From Salinarimonas sp051117315 (GTDB lineage: Bacteria; Pseudomonadota; Alphaproteobacteria; Rhizobiales; Beijerinckiaceae): DNA of 19,171 nucleotides. The notes under the pieces were generated by a model, which worked only from the letters and a program-made list of their open reading frames with translations, was not told the DNA's origin and made no database searches. Both the position numbers and the translations under genes were made by a program. Numbering within the stretch: position 1 is the first letter of the stretch; every line of letters starts with the position of its first letter. Of the stretch, positions 7,735 through 14,241 are shown piece by piece. The stretch spans positions 1 through 19,171 of the forward strand of contig JBNPEA010000009.1 of the NCBI GenBank assembly GCA_051117315.1. Direction: 5' to 3'.

Positions 7735-8391
7735 ATGACGGACCTCGTCCTGGCGACGTTCGATTGGGTCCCCGAGCAGCCGCGGGGCTTCGTCCGCGAC
7801 CTGCGCGTGCGGTGGGCGCTGGAGGAGGCCGGGCTGCCCTACCGGGTCGAGCGTGTCCCCTTCCGCGAGCGGAGCGACACGCATCTCGCGCATCAGCCCT
7901 TCGGCCAGGTCCCCTGGCTCGTCGACGGCGATCTCTCGATCTTCGAGAGCGGCGCGATCCTGCTCCATCTCGGCGCACGCAGCGAGGCGCTTCTGCCGGC
8001 CGATCCGCGCCGCCGCAGCGAGGCGGTGCAATGGATAGTCGCGGCGCTCAATTCCATGGAGACGGCGATCGTCCCCTGGCTGATCCTGACCTTCGCGGGA
8101 GACCCGGGCGACTCCCCCGGCACCCGTCGCCTGATCGCCTATCGCGACGGCCGGCTGCGCAGCCTGGAGGCGGTCCTGCGCACGCGGGAATGGCTCGCCG
8201 GCGGCTTCAGCGCCGCCGACATCCTGATGGCCGACGCGCTGCGGCTCGTCGAAGACGCCGAGATCCTGGAGACGCTGCCCGCCTGCCGCGCCTACGTCGC
8301 CCGCGCCACCGCCCGCCCCGCCTTCCGCAAGGCGCATGCGGACCAGCTGGCGCACTTCGCAGCGGCAGATGCGCCTGCGGCAGCATCCTGA
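7735..8391 (+). CDS. Glutathione S-transferase family protein
   Basis: This 218-residue cytosolic protein has a GST fold: an N-terminal thioredoxin-like domain (1-85) and an all-helical C-terminal domain (90-205). The glutathione-binding segment is clear: FGQVPWLVDGDLSIFESGAILLHL holds the cis-Pro turn (QVPWL) and the ES pair that binds the gamma-glutamyl group. The C-terminal N-capping/hydrophobic-staple region is visible as GGFSAADILMADAL. The start at ATG 7735 is set by AGGAGG at 7723-7728; an in-frame ATG at 7669 lies in the divergent promoter and has no ribosome binding site. GSTs conjugate or reduce electrophilic or peroxidic substrates with glutathione. It is the first gene of the plus-strand block, divergent from marR and 17 bp before the DUF899 gene, so control by the MarR protein is likely. 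Confidence 0.92.
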   Translation: MTDLVLATFDWVPEQPRGFVRDLRVRWALEEAGLPYRVERVPFRERSDTHLAHQPFGQVPWLVDGDLSIFESGAILLHLGARSEALLPADPRRRSEAVQWIVAALNSMETAIVPWLILTFAGDPGDSPGTRRLIAYRDGRLRSLEAVLRTREWLAGGFSAADILMADALRLVEDAEILETLPACRAYVARATARPAFRKAHADQLAHFAAADAPAAAS

Positions 8392-8408
8392 GGAACGGGA
8401 GTACGGCG

Positions 8409-9077
8409 ATGACGGACACGAGGCAGAAGCCGCAGGTCGTTCCCTTGGATGTCTGGGCCAGGGCGCGCGAAGAGCTTCTCGCAGAGGAGAAGGCGCTCAC
8501 CCGAGCGCAGGACCGCCTCGCCGCCGCCCGGCGGCGCCTGCCGCGCCACGAGGTCGAGGATCGCTATCGGTTCGAGACGTCGAACGGCTCCGCACGCCTG
8601 TCCGATCTCTTCGGCGGCCTCGATCAGCTGATCGTATACCATCACATGCTGCGTCCCGCCGATCCCGATCCCTGCTCGGGCTGTGCGATGTTCGCCGACA
8701 GCGTGCCGCACCTCGCGCACCTCCATGCCCGCAACACCGCGCTCGTCATGGTCTCGCGTGCGCCCCTGGCCGAGATCGAGGCCTTCAAGGCCCGGATGGG
8801 GTGGACCATGCCCTGGGTCGAGACGAACGACGGCTTCAACGCCGATTTCGGCGTGACCGGCGGCTTCGGCCTCAACGTGTTCCTGCGCCAGGGCGGCACG
8901 ATCTGGCGGACCTACTTCACCGATGGCCGCGGCGTCGAGCCGCTCGGCAGCGTGTGGAGCCTTCTCGACCTCACGCCGTACGGTCGGCAGGAGACTTGGC
9001 AGGACGCCCCGGACGGGACGCCGCAGAGTGCCCCGTACCAGTGGTGGCGACTTCACGACGAATATCGCGCCCCCTGA
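8409..9077 (+). CDS. DUF899 family thioredoxin-like protein
   Basis: This is a 222-residue cytosolic protein of the DUF899 family, which has a predicted thioredoxin-like fold and no firmly established reaction. Visible landmarks are the N-terminal charged helix with EELLAEEKALTRAQDRLAAARRRLP (about 21-45), the LSDLFGG and LIVYHHML strand, and DPCSGCAMF, with a CxxC-like CSGC pair that could be redox-active. Downstream are VMVSRAPLAEIEAF and GWTMPWVE, which is characteristic of the family, and a C-terminal WWRLHDEY. Length is close to the family norm. The start is the ATG at 8409 with GGGAG a few bases upstream. It follows the GST gene by 17 bp, which suggests a two-gene transcript for thiol-dependent detoxification (inference). 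Confidence 0.9.
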   Translation: MTDTRQKPQVVPLDVWARAREELLAEEKALTRAQDRLAAARRRLPRHEVEDRYRFETSNGSARLSDLFGGLDQLIVYHHMLRPADPDPCSGCAMFADSVPHLAHLHARNTALVMVSRAPLAEIEAFKARMGWTMPWVETNDGFNADFGVTGGFGLNVFLRQGGTIWRTYFTDGRGVEPLGSVWSLLDLTPYGRQETWQDAPDGTPQSAPYQWWRLHDEYRAP

Positions 9078-9209
9078 ACCCCGCGCCGACATCGAGCCAA
9101 TCGCGTGCGATCAGGAAAGACGATCCGTCGAGAGACTTCGAGATCATGCCCTGCCTTCCAGTGTCGCGAGCGTCATGACGATCCGGCGAGCATAGAGGCG
9201 CAAACACCG

Positions 9210-9515
9210 ATGCCAGACGACAGGATCGAGATCGAGAACATCAACTCCCCCGGCCGCACCGAACGGGTCAACCGTGCGAAATACGAGTCGATGCGGCACG
9301 CGCTGCTGTCGGTCCTGCCGGACGCGGCCCCGGGGATGACGGTGCCCGCGGCCAAGGCGGCACTGCTTCCGCTCCTTCGGGACGATCTCTTTCCGGCGGG
9401 CGACACGGCCGGCTGGTGGCTCAAGGCGGTTCAGCTCGACCTCGAGGCGAAGGGGATCATCCGGCGCGCGCCGTCGAAACCCGTGCAGCTGTTCCGGGTG
9501 GCGCCGGGAACGTGA
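9210..9515 (+). CDS. Small DUF6958-like protein of unknown function
   Basis: This 101-residue soluble protein resembles what I recall as the DUF6958 family. The landmarks are RIEIENINSPGRTERVNRAKYE at the start, HALLSVLPDAAPGMT, LLPLLRDDLFPAG and a strongly conserved-looking GWWLKAVQLDLEAKGIIRR. The layout (helix, LxxLP, GWW, helix, short beta strand) looks like a small winged-helix or DNA-binding-like domain, but no function is established. I placed the start at ATG 9210 because the protein similarity begins there; an upstream in-frame ATG at 9105 would add 35 unlikely residues. It sits 132 bp after DUF899, the longest gap in the block, and 36 bp before a VOC gene. Confidence 0.75.
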   Translation: MPDDRIEIENINSPGRTERVNRAKYESMRHALLSVLPDAAPGMTVPAAKAALLPLLRDDLFPAGDTAGWWLKAVQLDLEAKGIIRRAPSKPVQLFRVAPGT

Positions 9516-9551
9516 CTTCGGTGCTCGTGACCTGGAAGAGGAGACATCCGG

Positions 9552-10016
9552 ATGACCCATCCGTCCACGGTGCGAACCTGCCTCTGGTTCGAGAAGGACG
9601 GCCTTGCCGCCGCCCGGTTCTACACCGGTCTCCTCGCGAACAGCCACGTCGAGACCGATGCGCCCGAGGGATCGGAGCCGATGATCGTCGCCTTCTCGCT
9701 CGACGGCGTCCCCTATCAGATCCTCAACGGCGGACCGCATTATCCCCAGACCCCCGCAGCCTCCATCGTCGTGACGACGCGAGACCAGCCCGAAACCGAC
9801 CGCTTGTGGGACGCCCTGACGGCGAACGGGGGCACGTCCGGGCAGTGCGGCTGGCTCACGGATCGCTGGGGCCTGTCCTGGCAGATCGTGCCCGAAGCGC
9901 TGCCGCGCTTGCTGGGCGCGTCCGACAGGGCAGCGGCGGGGCGCGCGCAGGCCGCGATGATGCGGATGGGCAAGATCGACATCGCGGCGCTCGAAGCCGC
10001 ATTCGACGCGAGCTGA
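9552..10016 (+). CDS. VOC-family protein, PhnB / 3-demethylubiquinone-methyltransferase-like type
   Basis: This is a 154-residue vicinal-oxygen-chelate fold protein of the PhnB-like subgroup (Pfam 3-dmu-9_3-mt). Evidence: TCLWFEKDGLAAARFYTGLL at the start, then VAFSLDGVPYQILNGGPHY, a VTTRDQPETDRLWDALT helix, GGTSGQCGWLTDRWGLSWQIVP, and a C-terminal RMGKIDIAALEAAF helix typical of the subgroup. Many members act on unknown small molecules; the name carries no evidence for methyl transfer. It probably dimerises and binds a metal or ligand in the paired beta-alpha-beta-beta-beta units. The ATG at 9552 has AGAGGAG eight bases upstream. This is one of four VOC genes in the block, and they are diverged from one another rather than recent duplicates. 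Confidence 0.9.
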   Translation: MTHPSTVRTCLWFEKDGLAAARFYTGLLANSHVETDAPEGSEPMIVAFSLDGVPYQILNGGPHYPQTPAASIVVTTRDQPETDRLWDALTANGGTSGQCGWLTDRWGLSWQIVPEALPRLLGASDRAAAGRAQAAMMRMGKIDIAALEAAFDAS

Positions 10017-10077
10017 AGGACGGGATCGATACCACAGGATCGGAAGCGGCTTTCAAGATCACCCGAGGGAGACGAAC

Positions 10078-10431
10078 ATGACTTATGTCGATGGTTTCGT
10101 GGCGGCCGTGCCGACCGCCAACAAGGACGCGTACCGTGCGTATGCTGAACTCGCGGCGACCGTGTTCAAGGAGCACGGCGCGCTGTCGCTGGTCGAGTGC
10201 TGGGGCGACGACGTGCCCGAGGGCAAGCTCAACTCGCTGCACACGGCCGTGATGCGCAAGGAGGACGAGACGGTCGTCTTCTCCTGGATCACCTGGCCGG
10301 ACAGGGCGACGCGCGACGACGGCCTCCAGAAGGTCTTCGGCGATCCGCGCATGGCGCCCGACCGCAGCCCGATGCCCTTCGACGGGACGCGGATGATCTT
10401 CGGCGGGTTCGAGATGATCGTGGGGCCGTGA
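10078..10431 (+). CDS. DUF1428 family protein
   Basis: This 117-residue cytosolic protein belongs to DUF1428, a dimeric alpha/beta (ferredoxin-like) barrel family without assigned reaction. Landmarks are MTYVDGFVAAVPTANKDAY at the N-terminus, HGALSLVECWGDDVPEGK in the middle, VVFSWITWPDRATRDDG, then DPRMAPD and the C-terminal FDGTRMIFGGFEMIV. Length is normal. The ribosome binding site is GAGGGAGA just upstream of ATG 10078. The reductase gene follows 5 bp later, so they are co-transcribed. DUF1428 genes commonly occur beside VOC, GFA and RibD-like genes, as here, but the shared pathway is unknown. Confidence 0.93.
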   Translation: MTYVDGFVAAVPTANKDAYRAYAELAATVFKEHGALSLVECWGDDVPEGKLNSLHTAVMRKEDETVVFSWITWPDRATRDDGLQKVFGDPRMAPDRSPMPFDGTRMIFGGFEMIVGP

Positions 10432-10436
10432 GGACG

Positions 10437-11015
10437 ATGGCGCGCGCCTGTGTCCTGTGGATGGTCGTCAGCGTCGACGGCTACACGAACGGCCCGGGGG
10501 GCGAGTTCATCCCGCCCGCCTGGTCTCCCGATCTCGACGCCTGGGCGGCGCAGGCCGCGGCGCGGTTCGATACGCTGCTCTTCGGCCGCGCGGCCTGGGC
10601 AGAGATGGCGGCCTACTGGCCGGCGGCCGAGACGGACCCGAGCACGCCGCCTCCGGCGCGTTCGCTGGCCCGCTTCATGAATGCGGCGCGCAAGATCGTC
10701 TTCAGCCGGACCCTGCGCGATACCTCCCCGTGGACGAACTCGACCCTGGCGGACGCCGACGTGCGTACGGTGGTCGCGCGGGAGAAGGCGCGTCCGGGCA
10801 AGGACATCGCCGTCTTCCCCGGCGCGCGCTTCGCCCAGACAGCGCTGGCGGCGGGCGTGGTCGACGAGCTCTCGCTCCTGACCATCCCGGAGCTCTTCGG
10901 CCACGGCACGCGGCTCTTCGAAGGACACGCGCTGCGGCGAAGGCTGACGCTGAAACATAGCCGCGCCCTGGATACGGGGGCGGTTCTGACGCAATATGTG
11001 ATCGCTCCCGCGTAG
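10437..11015 (+). CDS. Dihydrofolate reductase-like (RibD C-terminal domain) protein
   Basis: This 192-residue cytosolic protein has the RibD C-terminal / DHFR-like fold, predicted to bind NADPH. It shows the N-terminal strand ACVLWMVVSVDGYTNG with the substrate-side GEF, then FDTLLFGRAAWAEMAAYWP, IVFSRTLRDTSPWTN, a DIAVFPGARFAQTAL nucleotide-binding region, and VVDELSLLTIPELFGHGTRLF. These standalone proteins (YyaP/YwjB-like) are not true folate reductases and their substrate is unknown. The start could be ATG 10437 or an in-frame GTG at 10428 that overlaps the DUF1428 stop; I prefer ATG because similarity starts there. It lies in a tight run with DUF1428 (5 bp) and a VOC gene (24 bp). Confidence 0.9.
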   Translation: MARACVLWMVVSVDGYTNGPGGEFIPPAWSPDLDAWAAQAAARFDTLLFGRAAWAEMAAYWPAAETDPSTPPPARSLARFMNAARKIVFSRTLRDTSPWTNSTLADADVRTVVAREKARPGKDIAVFPGARFAQTALAAGVVDELSLLTIPELFGHGTRLFEGHALRRRLTLKHSRALDTGAVLTQYVIAPA

Positions 11016-11039
11016 CGGGATGGCGACGGGAGTGACGTG

Positions 11040-11372
11040 ATGATCGGTCCCGGAAGGAACATCGCGATCAAGGTGCCGCTGCATCGCTGGGACGAGACGG
11101 TCGCCTTCTATCGCGACCGCGTCGGCCTGGCCGTCGTGAGGACGCAGGCCGACAGCGTCGCCTTCGCCTTCGGCGAGATGACCCTGTGGGTAGATCGTGT
11201 GGCGACGCAGAGCCAGGTGGACGTCTGGCTCGAGCTCTTCACGGACGACCCGGACGGGGCCCTGGAGGCGCTCGGCAGCCCGAAGCGGGATGAACTCGAG
11301 CCTCTGGGCGACGTGAACGGGCATTGGACGTCGGATCCGGCGGGCGTGATCCTGCTTCTCCGAACCGAGTGA
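11040..11372 (+). CDS. Small VOC-family (glyoxalase/bleomycin-resistance fold) protein
   Basis: This is a 110-residue single-domain VOC protein. It shows the usual beta-alpha-beta-beta-beta layout: GRNIAIKVPLHRWDETVAFYRDRVGLAVV, then VAFAFGEMTLWVDRV, VWLELFTDD, the helix DPDGALEALG and WTSDPAGVILLLRTE. The FYRDRVGL segment is the classic VOC helix. Candidate metal ligands are poorly conserved: the last block has SDPAGVILLL where glyoxalases have DP-G-xxxE, so it may bind rather than transform its ligand. The start at ATG 11040 is supported by GGGAG seven bases upstream; a GTG codon immediately precedes it. It lies 25 bp before the AraC-type regulator. Confidence 0.88.
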   Translation: MIGPGRNIAIKVPLHRWDETVAFYRDRVGLAVVRTQADSVAFAFGEMTLWVDRVATQSQVDVWLELFTDDPDGALEALGSPKRDELEPLGDVNGHWTSDPAGVILLLRTE

Positions 11373-11397
11373 TTTCAGATCCAGCGGAACCAGGCGC

Positions 11398-12231
11398 ATG
11401 AGCGGTCCCTCCACGATCGAGCTGGTCCGTCGCCCGCCTCCGCCAGCGCTGGCGGGCGTCGTCTCCGGGATCGCGGGATATCGCGAAGGCGCGCGCGGGC
11501 CCACCGTGCAGCACGAGAGCGCGGCGCTCGTCGTGCCGCTGATCGTGTCGCTCGGCAGCGCCTTCGAGATCGCCTTCGGCCGTGCGCCGACGACGGCGGA
11601 CGCGCGGCCGAGCTTCCTCGCCGGTCTCCATCCCGGCGCCGTCGAGATCCGCTCGGACGGGGGCGCCGAGTGCCTGCAGATCGACTTCACGCCGCTCGGC
11701 GCGCACCGCTTCTTCGGCGGCCTCGCGGGGGAGATCGCCTCCCGGCTCGTCCCCGTCGAGGACGCGCTCGGCGCCGCCGGCCGCGCCCTGCGTGAGCGTC
11801 TCGGCAACGCCGCGACGTGGGACGAGCGCTTCGCCCTGGCCGAGGCGTTCCTGGCGGAGCGCACGCTCGGCGCCCCGCGGCCCGAGATCGCGCAGCTCTG
11901 CGCCGCCATGGCCCGATCGGGCGGCAGGGTGGCGGTCGGTGCGATCGCGGCGGACCTCGGTATCTCGCGCAAGCACCTCGCGGATCTCTGCGGCCGGCAT
12001 CTCGGGATCGGGCCCAAGACGCTCGGGCGGATCATCCGCTTCCGCCGCGCCTGCGCCATGGCGGGCGGCGCGGGCGCGCCCTGGGCCGGCGTCGCCGCCG
12101 CCTGCGGCTTCGCCGACCAGCCGCATCTCGTGCGCGAGTTCCAGGCGCTCGCCGGCACGACGCCGTCGGGCTGGCTGCGGCGCCTCGGCCGCGGCGAGGA
12201 GGGCCTGCGTCCGGACGAGGCGGCGGGATGA
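11398..12231 (+). CDS. AraC-family transcriptional regulator
   Basis: This is a 277-residue cytosolic DNA-binding protein. The N-terminal part (about 1-130) is a cupin-like sensory domain with HPGAVEIRSDGGAECLQIDFTPLGAHRFFG near its end. The C-terminal part (about 160-262) holds the two helix-turn-helix motifs of AraC proteins. The first is VGAIAADLGISRKHLADLCGRHLGIGPKTL; the second is WAGVAAACGFADQPHLVREFQALAGTTPSGW, with the family-typical GFADQxHLxREF. It lies mid-block, 25 bp after one VOC gene and 71 bp before another, with all genes in the same direction. The 71-bp gap after it (12232-12302) is the most likely place for a promoter it controls. The effector is unknown. Confidence 0.95.
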   Translation: MSGPSTIELVRRPPPPALAGVVSGIAGYREGARGPTVQHESAALVVPLIVSLGSAFEIAFGRAPTTADARPSFLAGLHPGAVEIRSDGGAECLQIDFTPLGAHRFFGGLAGEIASRLVPVEDALGAAGRALRERLGNAATWDERFALAEAFLAERTLGAPRPEIAQLCAAMARSGGRVAVGAIAADLGISRKHLADLCGRHLGIGPKTLGRIIRFRRACAMAGGAGAPWAGVAAACGFADQPHLVREFQALAGTTPSGWLRRLGRGEEGLRPDEAAG

Positions 12232-12302
12232 GTTACAGAACGTCAAGACCGGTGGCCTCGGCCCGGCCTAGCTTCGAAGCCTCTCACCGAACGGAGGTCC
12301 CG

Positions 12303-12779
12303 ATGCCCACGAACGCCGCCACCGACACCGCCCCGAAGCACGCCCCGAAGCACGCCCCTTGCCTGTTCCCCACCCTGCGCTGCGCCGACGCGGACGCGAT
12401 GATCGCCTGGCTCGCCAAGGCGCTCGGATTCCGCGAGCGTGTCGTCTACCGCGACGCCGGCATCGTGGCCCATGCCGAGCTGATGCTGGGATCGTCGATC
12501 CTGATGCTCGGCCAGGACCGCGACGACGCCCACGGCGCCGCGGTCGGCCCCCGCGGGGGCCGGCGCACGGACGCGCTCTATCTCGCCGTGGCCGACATCG
12601 ATGCGGCCTTCGCGGCCGCGAAGGCCGCAGGCGCGACGATCACCAGCGACCTCGCCGACACGTCCTACGGCAGCCGGGACTTCGCCTTCCGCGACCCGGA
12701 AGGCAATCTCTGGAGCGTCGGGACCTATTGGCCGACGGCCGCCTCGGCGCCGCTGCCGGGCGCCGGACAGGAGGCGTGA
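12303..12779 (+). CDS. VOC-family glyoxalase-like protein
   Basis: This 158-residue VOC protein starts with a short His/Lys-rich tail made by a 12-bp tandem duplication (APKH twice), followed by the fold proper. Landmarks are LFPTLRCADADAMIAWLAKALGF, AHAELMLGSSILMLGQ, ALYLAVADIDAAFAAAKAAGATI, and SYGSRDFAFRDPEGNLWSVGTYWP. The final DPEGNLW motif, with the preceding Glu in AHAELML, is the standard VOC metal-ligand pattern, so this member may be enzymatically active. The subgroup resembles PhnB/YdfR-like glyoxalases of unknown substrate. Start ATG 12303 has GGAGG five bases upstream. It is the first gene after araC and is followed 4 bp later by a cupin gene, so those two are co-transcribed. Confidence 0.92.
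   Translation: MPTNAATDTAPKHAPKHAPCLFPTLRCADADAMIAWLAKALGFRERVVYRDAGIVAHAELMLGSSILMLGQDRDDAHGAAVGPRGGRRTDALYLAVADIDAAFAAAKAAGATITSDLADTSYGSRDFAFRDPEGNLWSVGTYWPTAASAPLPGAGQEA
12331..12354. repeat. 12-bp tandem duplication in a VOC coding region
   Basis: The unit ccccgaagcacg occurs twice back to back (12331-12342 and 12343-12354). It stays in frame and encodes APKH twice in the N-terminal tail, outside the folded domain. Confidence 0.9.
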
Positions 12780-12783
12780 CCGC

Positions 12784-13239
12784 ATGCCGAAGATCGACAT
12801 CGCCTCGGTGCCCGAACGCATCGGCACGGGCTATCCCGCTGCCTTCGCCGAGAACTGCGCCGGACGCGGACGGCGACGGCTGGGCGATGCGGCGGGGCTG
12901 ACCGCCTTCGGCGTCAACCTGACCCGGCTGCCTCCGGACAAGTGGTCGAGCCAGCGTCACTGGCATTCGCACGAGGACGAGTTCGTCATGGTGCTCGCGG
13001 GCGAGCTCGTGCTCGTGGAGGACGGCGGCGAGACAGTGTTGCGCACGGGCGACTGCGCCGGCTTCCCGGCGGGCGCCGGCAACGGGCATCATCTGATCAA
13101 CAGGTCGGGCGCCGAGGCGGTCTACCTGGAGGTCGGCTCGCGGCATCGAGACGACCTGACCACCTGCTCGGACGTCGACATGATGAGCAGCAACGCCGAC
13201 GGCCGCTTCGTGCGCAAGGACGGCACGCCGTATCCGTGA
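12784..13239 (+). CDS. Cupin-domain protein
   Basis: This 151-residue cytosolic protein is a single beta-barrel cupin. Cupin motif 1 is HWHSHEDEFVMVLAGELVLVE, with two His and a Glu as metal ligands, and motif 2 is GDCAGFPAGAGNGHHLINRS, supplying a further His. The tail VYLEVGSRHRDDLTTCSDVDM, ending with FVRKDGTPYP, resembles a common alphaproteobacterial cupin subgroup of unknown substrate. The start at ATG 12784 follows the VOC stop by 4 bp and gives normal length. Coupling to a VOC gene and then a GFA gene suggests processing of a small reactive metabolite, but this is inference. Confidence 0.92.
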   Translation: MPKIDIASVPERIGTGYPAAFAENCAGRGRRRLGDAAGLTAFGVNLTRLPPDKWSSQRHWHSHEDEFVMVLAGELVLVEDGGETVLRTGDCAGFPAGAGNGHHLINRSGAEAVYLEVGSRHRDDLTTCSDVDMMSSNADGRFVRKDGTPYP

Positions 13240-13269
13240 AACTCGGCGCATGCCGAAGAAAGGTCCGCC

Positions 13270-13728
13270 ATGCTGATCGGGACCTGCCACTGCAACGCGA
13301 CAAGCTGGGCGCTCGAGGGCGATCCCGGCACGATCACCGTGTGCAACTGCACGATCTGCCGGCGCTACGGCGCCCTGTGGGCCTACGACTGGGAGAACGA
13401 GCGCATCCGCCTCCGCGGAGAGACCGCCGTCTACACGCGCGCGGAGCGGACGGACCCGTTCCTCGAGTTCCGCTTCTGCCCGACCTGCGCCTGCGTCCTC
13501 GCCTGGCGGGAGCGCGCGCCCGGCGCGGACGGCCGGCGGCGCATGGCGGTCAACGTCCGCCTCGCGCCGCCCGATGCCGTCGCCGACCTGAGGATCGACT
13601 ACTTCGACGGGCTCGACACGTTCGAGGACCTCCCCGTCGACGGCCGTTGCGTGCGCCATTTCCAGTTTCTCGCCGACGACCCGGACGGGGGCCGTGCGGC
13701 TCCCGACGTTCCACCGAGAGGACCCTGA
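13270..13728 (+). CDS. GFA-family (CENP-V/GFA fold) zinc-binding protein
   Basis: This 152-residue cytosolic protein has the GFA domain, named for a proposed glutathione-dependent formaldehyde-activating enzyme. Zinc ligands are easily seen: C6 and C8 in TCHCN, C25, C27 and C30 in CNCTIC, and C70 and C73 in CPTC. This matches the family's CxC...CxxC...CxxC arrangement. ERIRLRGETAVY and the region around LRIDYFDGLD complete the fold. For most members the formaldehyde-glutathione reaction is unproven, so only glutathione or small-molecule handling can be suggested. It is preceded by GAAAGG just upstream of ATG 13270, comes 30 bp after the cupin, and is followed at 2 bp by a VOC gene. Confidence 0.93.
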   Translation: MLIGTCHCNATSWALEGDPGTITVCNCTICRRYGALWAYDWENERIRLRGETAVYTRAERTDPFLEFRFCPTCACVLAWRERAPGADGRRRMAVNVRLAPPDAVADLRIDYFDGLDTFEDLPVDGRCVRHFQFLADDPDGGRAAPDVPPRGP

Positions 13729-13730
13729 TC

Positions 13731-14153
13731 ATGCAACCGACCATCTACCTCTTCTTCGACGGGCGCTGCCTCGAGGCGATGCGCCACTATGCCGACGTGC
13801 TCGGCGGCACGATCGAGTCGGTGTTCCGCAACGCCGACGCGCCGGACGAGCACAGCCGCATGCCCGGCGCCGACGATCTCGTGATGAACCTCTCCATGCG
13901 CCTCGGCTCCACGACGATCATGGCCTCGGACACGCCCGCGGACTGGTACCGCGCACCGCAGGGCTTCCGCGTGCACATCGAGGCGCCGTCGCGCGCGGAG
14001 TTCGACCGCGTCCTCGACGCGCTCGGCCAGGAGGCACGAGCGGTGGACATGCCGGCGGGCGAGACCTTCTGGGCCGAGCGCTTCGCGATGTTCACGGACC
14101 GCTACGGCACGCCGTGGATGCTGAGCTTCATGGGAAGCAAGGCGGAGGGCTGA
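13731..14153 (+). CDS. VOC-family protein, PhnB-like
   Basis: This 140-residue VOC protein of the PhnB-like subgroup begins TIYLFFDGRCLEAMRHYADVLGG, a very typical start (the equivalent of NLxFxGxxxEAxxFY). It continues with MPGADDLVMNLSMRLGSTTIMASD, RVHIEAPSRAEFDRVLDAL, and FWAERFAMFTDRYGTPWMLSF. The final segment has FTDRYGTPW, the common PhnB-like ending. Length is normal. The ATG lies 2 bp after the stop of the GFA gene. It is the last plus-strand gene; the next gene is convergent, 88 bp away. Confidence 0.93.
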   Translation: MQPTIYLFFDGRCLEAMRHYADVLGGTIESVFRNADAPDEHSRMPGADDLVMNLSMRLGSTTIMASDTPADWYRAPQGFRVHIEAPSRAEFDRVLDALGQEARAVDMPAGETFWAERFAMFTDRYGTPWMLSFMGSKAEG

Positions 14154-14159
14154 CGTACG

Positions 14160-14173
14160 GGCCCGCGAGGGCC
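14160..14173. terminator. Weak hairpin between convergent genes
   Basis: GGCCC-GCGA-GGGCC forms a 5-bp GC stem with a 4-base loop, 6 bp past the last VOC stop, in the 88-bp convergent gap (14154-14241). There is no T-run on either strand, so it is at best a weak or factor-dependent terminator. Confidence 0.25.
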
Positions 14174-14241
14174 GGAGGTCGATGCGGGGTTCGCCGAGGC
14201 AGGCGGAAGGTGGCTTTCGCGGCGCGGGGACGACAGCCGCC

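Noticed and set aside
9105..9209. 35-residue extension of the DUF6958-like protein
   Set aside because: The recognisable protein begins at ATG 9210, and the extension looks like untranslated spacer.
13245..13258. TCGGC-GCAT-GCCGA hairpin between cupin and GFA genes
   Set aside because: It has only a 5-bp stem, no T-run, and lies inside a tightly spaced co-directional pair, so it is unlikely to be a terminator.
14154..14241. Intrinsic terminator for the convergent ends
   Set aside because: No hairpin with a T-run is visible on either strand; only the weak stem at 14160-14173 was kept, at low confidence.
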